Source of the DNA: Emticicia agri
Lineage (GTDB): Bacteria; Bacteroidota; Bacteroidia; Cytophagales; Spirosomataceae
Assembly (NCBI GenBank): GCA_945860265.1
Contig: CAMAQF010000037.1
Coordinates: 1-38,015 of the forward strand
Reading direction: 5' to 3'
Length of the DNA stretch: 38,015 nt
A model generated the notes under the pieces. The model saw only the letters and a program-made list of their open reading frames with translations, searched no databases and was not told where the DNA came from. Shown in pieces: positions 17,198 to 24,217 of this stretch. The position numbers were made by a program, and so were the translations under genes. How positions within the stretch are numbered: position 1 is the first letter of the stretch; every line of letters begins with the position of its first letter.

Positions 17198-17222
17198 AAT
17201 TTATCAGCACCAAACAATCTGT

Positions 17223-18302
17223 ATGAAAGCTCAATTATTTTCGTTTTTTATTGCGTTATTGCTTTTGTCTCAAAATGCACAAAGTCAAATCAGCACAGCA
17301 AATATTCCGTCCATTTCTCCAATTTTTATTACTGATAGTGTAAAAAAAGATGCTGACGACCCAGCCGTTTGGATTAATAAAAAAGACCCAAGTAAAAGTC
17401 TAATTATTGGCACCGATAAAGACATCGCAGGTGCATTATTTGTTTTTAATTTGGAGGGAAAAATACAAACAGACAAAGAAGTAAAAGGATTGAAAAGACC
17501 AAATAATGTTGATGTAGAATATGGCTTGAAACTTCAGGGTATTTCGACTGATATTGCTGTAACTACAGAAAGATTTACACATAAACTTCGCATCTTTTCT
17601 TTACCCGATATGAAACCTATTGATAATGGTGGTATCGAAGTTTTTGAAAATGAAACAAACGCAGGTTATCGTGATTTAATGGGAATTGCTTTGTATAAAA
17701 ACATAAAAGGTGAAATCTATGCAATTGTCGGTAGAAAAACTGGCCCAAAGACAGGCGAATATCTTTGGCAATATCTTTTGAAAGACGATGGATTTGGACG
17801 AGTAAAAGCCATATTAGTACGAAAATTCGGCAATTATAGTGGTAAAAACGAAATAGAATCCATTGCTGTTGATGATGAATTGGGCTATGTTTATTATTCA
17901 GACGAAGGCGTGGGTGTGAGAAAATATTATGCTGAACCAAGCAAAGGGAATGAGCAATTAGCACTTTTTGCCACCACAGGCTTTGCGGAAGACCATGAGG
18001 GGATTTCTATCTACAAACTTTCAAAAAAGAAAGGTTATATTTTAGTTTCTGACCAAGGAGCTGACAAGTTTCATATTTTCACAAGAGAGGGCTCTAAGCA
18101 AAACCCAAATGAACATCAACTTGTGAAAATTATAAAAGTTAAAGCACATCAAAGTGATGGTTCAGAAACCGTTGCTTTGCCGTTTAACAAAAACTTCAGA
18201 AAAGGTTTGTTCGTAGCAATGAGTGATGATCGCACTTTTCATATCTATCGTTGGGAAGATATTGCAGGAAAAGAACTGAAAAGTATTTCGGAGAAACAAT
18301 AA
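17223..18302 (+). CDS. Secreted beta-propeller phytase (3-phytase)
   Basis: A 359-residue enzyme. A longer frame from a TTG at 17178 exists, but it begins inside the terminator hairpin, and the ATG at 17223 gives a clean signal peptide (MKAQLFSFFIALLLLSQNAQSQ). Beta-propeller phytases use bound calcium to remove phosphates from phytate. The family-typical start of the propeller is visible: DADDPAVWINKKDPSKSL, IIGTDKD, then RPNNVDVEYG. Later come NEIESIAVDDELGYVYYSDE, GVRKYYAE, EDHEGISIY and YILVSDQGADKFHIF, which match the acidic calcium-site and blade motifs. Length is normal. It ends the locus of two TonB receptors, a second phosphatase and a lipoprotein. Regulation by phosphate is likely, but no Pho box was identified. 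Confidence 0.92.
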   Translation: MKAQLFSFFIALLLLSQNAQSQISTANIPSISPIFITDSVKKDADDPAVWINKKDPSKSLIIGTDKDIAGALFVFNLEGKIQTDKEVKGLKRPNNVDVEYGLKLQGISTDIAVTTERFTHKLRIFSLPDMKPIDNGGIEVFENETNAGYRDLMGIALYKNIKGEIYAIVGRKTGPKTGEYLWQYLLKDDGFGRVKAILVRKFGNYSGKNEIESIAVDDELGYVYYSDEGVGVRKYYAEPSKGNEQLALFATTGFAEDHEGISIYKLSKKKGYILVSDQGADKFHIFTREGSKQNPNEHQLVKIIKVKAHQSDGSETVALPFNKNFRKGLFVAMSDDRTFHIYRWEDIAGKELKSISEKQ

Positions 18303-18827
18303 GTTTTTTCAGAAAAATATTAACTTTTTATTAGGAAAAGCAAGTAAAAGAGTCAAATTAATCAACAAATTCAAATACTATAATTTGTTCATATCACTTA
18401 TATTTGTATAATTGTATTCAAGGATAAGAATTCTCCACAATCATCAAATTTGCACATCAATAGTTAGGGATTTTGGTGTAAAAACCTTTGAAATCAAGCC
18501 AATGATTTGTAATATTGCCAAACAGTATGATTGTAATACAAAAAAATATAGCACAAAGCAGCCTTTGGCTCGTCGGAAAATGTAGTGAAAATCCTACAGG
18601 ACTATATCTCCATTTCTGTAAACGGGTGACGTTCCGCACGCACAGAATTTCAGTTTTCTTCTTTCAATTGCTTGCCTTCATGGCAAATTTTGGGTTTTAC
18701 TAATTTTTAATAGATTTTGGCAATCAACCGTTAGCTTTGGGAGATGTTTCGCTTAGCTCTCGATAACTTCCCTATTTTACTTTCAATTAAAAGTTGTCAA
18801 TACTAAATACAAAACGCAATAAATGAA
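18303..18827. other. Intergenic stretch with a GC-richer block
   Basis: No gene is supported in these 525 bases. Two overlapping short frames on opposite strands (about 18457-18703) have no recognisable product. A TATATTTG at 18399-18406 matches the -7 consensus but precedes no frame. The block 18540-18680 is visibly richer in GC than its surroundings and holds small stems (TGTAG/CTACA near 18578-18595 and TTGCC/GGCAA near 18671-18685). It may be a decayed dispersed repeat or a non-coding RNA. Near the right end, a -7 element for the next gene is seen. Confidence 0.4.
18732..18739 (+). promoter_or_regulatory. -7 promoter element of the arginine deiminase gene
   Basis: TAGCTTTG matches TAnnTTTG, 89 bases before the ATG at 18828. 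No matching -33 element is seen at the usual spacing. Confidence 0.4.
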
Positions 18828-20261
18828 ATGAGCAATAATATATTCGTATCGTCAGAAGTCGGTACTTTGCTACGCCTTATTATTCATAGCCCAGATAGTG
18901 GTTTGGGTAAAGTTGTTCCATCAAAAGCCCAAGATTGGCTATTTGAGGACATCGTGCATCTCGAAACCATGCGTCGAGATGAATATGATTTTTACGTAAA
19001 AATCCTTTTGTATTTCCTTGATAACGAGAAAATTAAAGGAAAACTCAACGAAATTGATGCTGATAAATCAAGAGATTTTTATAAGCCTTTCAACCAAAAG
19101 TATTTTAATTCAGATAAAGTAATTGAGTTTGAAAAATTGCTCTCTGACATTCTTGAAATGTCCGAAGTTCGTACACAACTCATTGCGGCAGTTTGTGCGG
19201 TAGAAGAATGTTCCTACCAATTTCAAAACGAAATGGCTCAAATGCAAAATATCGACTTGGCAAGGGTATTGATAACCGGAATTTTACCGAATAATAAAAT
19301 GCTTTATCCGCCAATTCCAAATCTGATTTTTACACGTGATATTGGTATTGTTGTAAACGACCATTTACTGCTCAATAAGCCTGCTAAGTATGCCCGAACG
19401 AGAGAGTCACTTTTGGCAAAATATATATTCTTTAATCATTCGATGTTTGAAGATTTACAAGACAAAATTATTGAAATTACGGAAGATGAAAATCATTTTT
19501 TACTTCCCGAAGAAGAGCAAGAAGGCCGCCTAAATACACTCGAAGGAGGAGATGTAATGATGGTTGCACCCAATCATTTATTAATTGGCGTGAGCGAACG
19601 AACTTCGGTTGAAGCCGCAAAACAAGCCATAGATTTATTGTTTGAGAAAAACGTTGTGCAGAAGGTTACAATTGTAAAAATACCACAAAAACGTGATTAT
19701 ATGCACATTGACACCATTTTTACACAAATAAAACGTAATGTTTGGGTACTATTAGGCTCGCTTGGAAGAATTCAAGAAGAAGCTGAAAAACAATCTATTT
19801 GGCAAGAACTCGGCCAACAACCAAGCTATGAAGCACTGACTATTAAGCAGTTTATCAATAAAGACGATGGCGTAAAGGTAAAAGATTTTGCAAATCTCGA
19901 AGATTTACTTTCGTCGATTACAAAAGATGATTTGAATTGTTATGAGACTTTAAAATTTATATATTCAGGCAATAACGAATTTCCATACGGAGCAAGAGAA
20001 CAATGGACAGATTCGTGCAATTTATTAGCAATAAAAGAAGGAATTGCCATCGGTTATGACCGCAATGATAAAACCGCCGAAGCATTTAGAGACGCAGGTT
20101 TTCGAACAATCAAAGCAGCAGAATTACTCGAAAAGTTTGAAAAAAATGAGCTTTCACCTGAAACTTTGACAGATACAATCATTATGTTACCCTCGGCCGA
20201 ACTTTCAAGGGCAAGAGGCGGCTCGCATTGTATGAGTATGCCGATACTTCGTCAATTTTGA
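18828..20261 (+). CDS. Arginine deiminase-family protein
   Basis: A 477-residue cytoplasmic protein of the guanidino-group-modifying superfamily. Arginine deiminase converts arginine to citrulline and ammonia. Catalytic landmarks are in order: the substrate-binding acidic motif IFTRDIGIV, LEGGDVMMV, the histidine of YMHIDTIF, and the C-terminal nucleophile in SRARGGSHCMSMPILRQF (Cys468). It is longer than the classic ArcA of about 410 residues, with an N-terminal helical region (about residues 25-120) typical of the Bacteroidota group. The CtlX-like hydrolase follows after about 150 bases, so the pair would take arginine to citrulline and then ornithine. No ornithine carbamoyltransferase or carbamate kinase is nearby, so this is not a standard ADI operon. 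Confidence 0.88.
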   Translation: MSNNIFVSSEVGTLLRLIIHSPDSGLGKVVPSKAQDWLFEDIVHLETMRRDEYDFYVKILLYFLDNEKIKGKLNEIDADKSRDFYKPFNQKYFNSDKVIEFEKLLSDILEMSEVRTQLIAAVCAVEECSYQFQNEMAQMQNIDLARVLITGILPNNKMLYPPIPNLIFTRDIGIVVNDHLLLNKPAKYARTRESLLAKYIFFNHSMFEDLQDKIIEITEDENHFLLPEEEQEGRLNTLEGGDVMMVAPNHLLIGVSERTSVEAAKQAIDLLFEKNVVQKVTIVKIPQKRDYMHIDTIFTQIKRNVWVLLGSLGRIQEEAEKQSIWQELGQQPSYEALTIKQFINKDDGVKVKDFANLEDLLSSITKDDLNCYETLKFIYSGNNEFPYGAREQWTDSCNLLAIKEGIAIGYDRNDKTAEAFRDAGFRTIKAAELLEKFEKNELSPETLTDTIIMLPSAELSRARGGSHCMSMPILRQF

Positions 20262-20266
20262 ATGAT

Positions 20267-20388
20267 TGAATGAGTGAATATTATATGCAAATAGAGAATT
20301 TTCTTATTATCTATTATATGAACAACTTATTCAGGATTTGCTAAATTCATCATCTTCTCATTCACTTATTATTTCATTCACTCATTCA
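20267..20388. repeat. Inverted repeat TGAATGAGTGAAT between the two arginine genes
   Basis: TGAATGAGTGAAT (20267-20279) pairs perfectly with ATTCACTCATTCA (20376-20388). The right arm is embedded in a run of ATTC/ACTC units reaching to about 20404. Related sequence occurs before deoC (26518-26566) and after nth (33207-33225). It probably forms a long-loop hairpin between the deiminase and hydrolase genes. Confidence 0.6.
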
Positions 20389-20415
20389 TTCATTCTCTCA
20401 TTCAACATTAAAATT

Positions 20416-21345
20416 ATGCAAACTCAAACCACTTCCAACATACTCATGATTCGGCCTGTAAATTTTGCTTTTAATGAGCAAACTGCCGAAAGTAATGCTT
20501 TTCAAGATGTAAAAGCCAAATCTTTGACCGCCAATCTTACTCAAGAAGAGGCTCTCCGAGAATTTGATGCGATGGTGAGCCAATTGCGTGCCGCTGGTGT
20601 AAATGTGATGGTTTATGATGACACATTTGAGCCACATAAGCCCGATAGTATTTTCCCGAATAACTGGATTTCGTTTCATCATTCGGGTAAAATTTGTTTG
20701 TACCCGATGCAGGCCGAAAACCGCCGTTTGGAGCGTAGAAGCGATATTATTGATGATTTACGCACAAAATTCCATGTAGAAGTTATACTTGATTTTACAC
20801 ATTTCGAGAAAGAAAATAAGTTTCTCGAAGGCACTGGAAGCATGGTACTCGACCGAATGCACCGAACTTCTTATGCTTGTATTTCGCCTCGAACTGATGC
20901 CGAAGTTTTGGATACTTGGGCAAAATCGATGAACTACAAATTAGTAAAATTCACCTCTGTTGACCAACAAAACAAAGATGTATATCACACAAACGTGATA
21001 ATGTGCATTGGCGATGATTTTGCTGTAATTTGTCTGGAATCTATTCCTGATTTAGACGAACGATTGATGGTGCGAGAATCTTTGACGAAAAGTCGTAAAA
21101 ATGTGATAGAGATTTCGCTCGAACAAATGAATCAATTTGCTGGTAATATGCTGTTGGTCAGGAGTTTGAAAGGAAATAACTTATTGATTATGTCAACCTC
21201 AGCTTATAATTCACTCAAGCGTTCGCAAATACTTGAACTTGAAGAATATGCAGTTATTCAACACTTTAAGCTATCGATGATTGAAACTTGTGGCGGCGGT
21301 TCGGCACGCTGTATGATGGCCGAAGTGCATTTGCCTGAGAAATAA
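20416..21345 (+). CDS. ctlX: CtlX-like citrulline hydrolase (amidinotransferase family)
   Basis: A 309-residue cytoplasmic enzyme. An upstream start at 20338 would translate the low-complexity ATTC repeat, so the ATG at 20416 is preferred (MQTQTTSNILMIRPVNFAFN). Family signs are MIRPVNFAFNEQTAES, FPNNWISFHHSG, LEGTGSMVLDR, the histidine in DVYHTNVIMCIG, and the C-terminal nucleophile in CGGGSARCMMAEVH (Cys299). CtlX enzymes hydrolyse citrulline to ornithine, and relatives include dimethylarginine hydrolases. Its place after an arginine deiminase gene supports the citrulline assignment. Confidence 0.85.
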   Translation: MQTQTTSNILMIRPVNFAFNEQTAESNAFQDVKAKSLTANLTQEEALREFDAMVSQLRAAGVNVMVYDDTFEPHKPDSIFPNNWISFHHSGKICLYPMQAENRRLERRSDIIDDLRTKFHVEVILDFTHFEKENKFLEGTGSMVLDRMHRTSYACISPRTDAEVLDTWAKSMNYKLVKFTSVDQQNKDVYHTNVIMCIGDDFAVICLESIPDLDERLMVRESLTKSRKNVIEISLEQMNQFAGNMLLVRSLKGNNLLIMSTSAYNSLKRSQILELEEYAVIQHFKLSMIETCGGGSARCMMAEVHLPEK

Positions 21346-21350
21346 GGATT

Positions 21351-21432
21351 TTTATTTATAAAAAAGTAGATAAAATAAAAATATTGATATATTTGTAGAT
21401 ATTTTTATTTTATTTAATAATTTATAAATAAA
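21351..21432. promoter_or_regulatory. Nested palindrome enclosing the satD -7 element
   Basis: Inner arms ATAAAATAAAAATAT (21370-21384) and ATATTTTTATTTTAT (21399-21413) are a perfect 15-bp inverted repeat with a 14-base spacer. Outer arms TTTATTTATAA (21351-21361) and TTATAAATAAA (21422-21432) are a perfect 11-bp inverted repeat that ends on the A of the satD ATG. The spacer of the inner repeat contains TATATTTG (21388-21395), a full match to the TAnnTTTG -7 element. The symmetry placed exactly around the promoter core suggests an operator, perhaps for SatD itself, whose C-terminus looks like a helix-turn-helix. Confidence 0.6.
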
Positions 21433-22022
21433 TGCGAGTACAAGTAATTACAGGAGATATTGTAAAATCATCAAATATTGATGCAGAAAGTCGCCTAAAA
21501 CTGCGTGAAGCCTTTGATTTTTTATCAAGTATTTCCGAAGGAAAATATGATTATTTCATACGTGGGGATAGTTTTCAAGTATTATTAAATGAAAATGCTT
21601 TGTATGAAGCATTAATTATAAAAACTTATCTACATATAAAATTATCGCTAAAAGTTAAAATATCAATAGGCTTAGGTGAAGTAACATATTTAAGTGAAAA
21701 AATTTCTGATTCTGATGGAGAAGCATTCTGGCTATCGGGCAGAAATTTGGACGAAATGAAAAATAAAAATGAGTTTTTGAGAATTTCCACAAACGATAAT
21801 CAAAAAAACAAAGAATGGGAGATTTATTGCTCCATGATAGATTATCTGTTTGAAAAACAAACCGTCAATCAGTCCGAAGTTATTTTTTGGCTTTTGCAGG
21901 GGCAAAATCAACAAGAAATTGCTTCAATAATCAAAATCGGGCAACCTTCTGTAAGTACAAGAATCAAATCATCGGGTTGGCATATCATCGAAAAAATATT
22001 AAATCGTTTCCAAAATGTCTAA
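21432..22022 (+). CDS. SatD-family protein with C-terminal helix-turn-helix
   Basis: A 196-residue cytoplasmic protein. The start MRVQVITGDIVKSS and the central FIRGDSFQVLL and KISIGLGEV motifs are those of the SatD family, whose fold resembles nucleotidyl-cyclase-like domains and whose role is poorly known. Residues of about 150-190 (VIFWLLQGQNQQEIASIIKI, then GQPSVSTRIKSSGW) look like a sigma-70 region 4-like helix-turn-helix, so it may bind DNA. The gene overlaps the DUF3307 gene by 8 bases, which implies translational coupling. The two families commonly occur as a pair in Bacteroidota. The nested palindrome at its promoter is a natural candidate target for autoregulation. Confidence 0.8.
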   Translation: MRVQVITGDIVKSSNIDAESRLKLREAFDFLSSISEGKYDYFIRGDSFQVLLNENALYEALIIKTYLHIKLSLKVKISIGLGEVTYLSEKISDSDGEAFWLSGRNLDEMKNKNEFLRISTNDNQKNKEWEIYCSMIDYLFEKQTVNQSEVIFWLLQGQNQQEIASIIKIGQPSVSTRIKSSGWHIIEKILNRFQNV

Positions 22023-22734
22023 TCTTTTTACGGCTACACAAGCTTTGGTTTTACTAAAACTTATTTTTGCCCATCTTCTTACTGACTTTTTTTTGCAACC
22101 ATCAAGCTGGGTAAAAGACAAAGAGGAAAAGAAAATTAAATCCATAAAATTACTATTTCACATTTTACTTACATTCTTTGTTGTTTGGCTTTTTTCAAGA
22201 AATTTCTTAATCTCCCTCTTCATCGGAGTTACGCATTATGGCATTGATATATGGAAAATTTATACTAAAGATAAAACTGTTAAATCGTTTATTCTCGACC
22301 AATTATTTCATTTTATCATTTTAATTATCAGTTGGTTATACATAATCAATGGCTTTAAGCAATTTTCTAATTTATCAGTTTCAATATTTGCAGCTTTCAA
22401 AATATGGGCAATATTTATTACATATATTTTTTGTACTATTCCATTAGGAATACTCATTGGACTTGCAACCAAACGTTGGAGAGAAGAAGTATATACAAGT
22501 AAAGAAGAAAGCCTAAATGATGCCGGAAAATGGATTGGTGTTTTTGAAAGAATATTGATTCTAACATTCATAATTAATAACCAATATGAACCAATTGGCT
22601 TTTTGATTGCAGCCAAAGCCTTACTACGATTTAAAGAATCTGACCTCAAGCGAACCGAATATGTACTAATCGGTACGCTTTTTAGTTTTACCCTAACTAT
22701 TTCAATTGGTATTTTGGTAAAAATGATAATCTAA
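22015..22734 (+). CDS. DUF3307 multi-pass membrane protein
   Basis: A 239-residue inner-membrane protein with about six hydrophobic segments. The N-terminal LKLIFAHLLTDFFLQP and LFIGVTHYGIDIWKIY carry the conserved His/Asp pairs (AHLLTDF and THYGID) typical of DUF3307, which could bind metal or form an active site. Its function is not known. It starts within the end of the SatD gene, so the two are almost certainly co-expressed and may work together as regulator or sensor plus membrane effector. Confidence 0.82.
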   Translation: MSNLFTATQALVLLKLIFAHLLTDFFLQPSSWVKDKEEKKIKSIKLLFHILLTFFVVWLFSRNFLISLFIGVTHYGIDIWKIYTKDKTVKSFILDQLFHFIILIISWLYIINGFKQFSNLSVSIFAAFKIWAIFITYIFCTIPLGILIGLATKRWREEVYTSKEESLNDAGKWIGVFERILILTFIINNQYEPIGFLIAAKALLRFKESDLKRTEYVLIGTLFSFTLTISIGILVKMII

Positions 22735-22788
22735 AAACTTATTCCAAATTTCCTTTGTATATTCGTTCAAAAGCAAATCCTTCTACAA

Positions 22789-24213
22789 ATGCAGCACGTA
22801 GTAATTATCGGAAATGGCATTAGCGGAATTACAGCAGCTCGACACATCAGAAAACAATCTGATTGCAAAATTACTGTTATTTCGGGCGAAACTGACCATT
22901 TTTTTTCTCGTACGGCTCTCATGTATATCTATATGGGCCACATGAAATATGAGCATACCAAACCCTACGAAGATTCGTTTTGGGAGAAAAATCGTATCGA
23001 ATTAAAGCGTGCATGGGTCAAAACGATTGATTTTGAAGAGAAAAAACTTTATTTCCGACTACCAAATGACGATGACAAAGAAGCTAAAATCGGAGGCTCG
23101 ATTAGCTATGATAAATTGATTTTAGCACTTGGCTCAACACCCAATAAATTTGGCTGGAAAGGTCAAAATCTGGCGGGCGTACAAGGGCTTTATAGCTATC
23201 AAGATTTAGAATCTTTGGAAGAAACAACACAAAGGATCAAAAAAGCAGTCATTGTTGGTGGTGGTTTAATTGGTGTAGAATTAGCCGAAATGCTTCATTC
23301 GAGAGGCATTGAGGTAACGTTTTTAGTCCGTGAAAGTAGCTTTTGGAATATCATAATGCCTCCCGAAGAATCAGCAATAATTTCGAGGCATATCAAAGAA
23401 AATCATATAAATCTACAATTATCAAGCGAATTAGATGAAATAATTGGTGATGACAATGGGCAAGTAAAAGCGATACGAACTAAATCTTCGGAACAACGCC
23501 CGGGCGAAGAAATTGAATGTCAATTTGTAGGTTTAACAGTAGGTGTGAGTCCAAATATTAGTTTGCTAAAAGTACCACAAGGCAACATGATTGGGCGAGA
23601 AAAACCTGCTTTTGTGTTGGGCGTTGGTGGAATAAAACTCAATCGTGGGATTTTGGTGAATGAATATCTCGAAACAAACATTCCTGATGTTTATGCAATT
23701 GGCGATTGCGTAGAACATGAAATTCCACCAAAAGGTCGTAAAAATCTTGAACAGATTTGGTACACTGGTCGTATTATGGGTGAAACAATTGCTCGTACAA
23801 TTACAGGAAAACGAACTAAATACCAACCTGGAATTTTCTTTAATTCTGCCAAATTCTTTAATATTGAGTACCAAACTTATGGCCAAGTCCCTGCCGAACT
23901 TCCAGCCGATATCAAAACTTTTTATTGGGAACAATCTTCGGGAATAATCTGCGTAAGAATTAATTATTCTGCTGAAAACCAATCAGTTACGGGTATGAAC
24001 ACATTCGGAATCAGAATGCGACATGAGATTTGGGACGAATGGATTTCGTCAGCGAAAAGCATCGAATACGTTTTAGAAAACCTTTCAAAAGCCAATTTCG
24101 ACCCAGAATTCTTTAGACAATATGAAGCAGAAATATTGGAAAAATACAATACTGAAACTGGTAGCAGTTTACAATTAAAATCTAAAAAAAGATTCTTTTC
24201 AAAAATATTCTAA
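22789..24213 (+). CDS. FAD/NAD(P)-dependent oxidoreductase
   Basis: A 474-residue soluble flavoprotein of the pyridine-nucleotide-disulphide oxidoreductase superfamily. The FAD-binding Rossmann motif is at the start (VVIIGNGISGITAARH), the NAD(P)-binding motif VGGGLIGVELAEML is at about residues 156-169, and the second FAD motif is NIPDVYAIGDCVEH. The C-terminal third (about 330-474) does not match the usual dimerisation domain and is probably specific to this subgroup. The stop is 4 bases from the start of a membrane polyferredoxin gene, so the two proteins are likely partners that pass electrons between NAD(P)H and membrane Fe-S clusters. Substrate unknown. Confidence 0.88.
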   Translation: MQHVVIIGNGISGITAARHIRKQSDCKITVISGETDHFFSRTALMYIYMGHMKYEHTKPYEDSFWEKNRIELKRAWVKTIDFEEKKLYFRLPNDDDKEAKIGGSISYDKLILALGSTPNKFGWKGQNLAGVQGLYSYQDLESLEETTQRIKKAVIVGGGLIGVELAEMLHSRGIEVTFLVRESSFWNIIMPPEESAIISRHIKENHINLQLSSELDEIIGDDNGQVKAIRTKSSEQRPGEEIECQFVGLTVGVSPNISLLKVPQGNMIGREKPAFVLGVGGIKLNRGILVNEYLETNIPDVYAIGDCVEHEIPPKGRKNLEQIWYTGRIMGETIARTITGKRTKYQPGIFFNSAKFFNIEYQTYGQVPAELPADIKTFYWEQSSGIICVRINYSAENQSVTGMNTFGIRMRHEIWDEWISSAKSIEYVLENLSKANFDPEFFRQYEAEILEKYNTETGSSLQLKSKKRFFSKIF

Positions 24214-24217
24214 AGCC

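Noticed and set aside
17178..17222. Upstream start for the phytase gene
   Set aside because: It would be a TTG inside the terminator hairpin, and the ATG at 17223 gives a standard signal peptide.
18457..18703. Two overlapping 60-62 codon frames on opposite strands
   Set aside because: No recognisable protein, no start signals, and they cover the GC-richer block that looks like a repeat or RNA.
20338..20415. N-terminal extension of the CtlX-like gene
   Set aside because: It consists of Ser/His/Phe-rich translation of the ATTC/ACTC repeat; the conserved protein begins at 20416.
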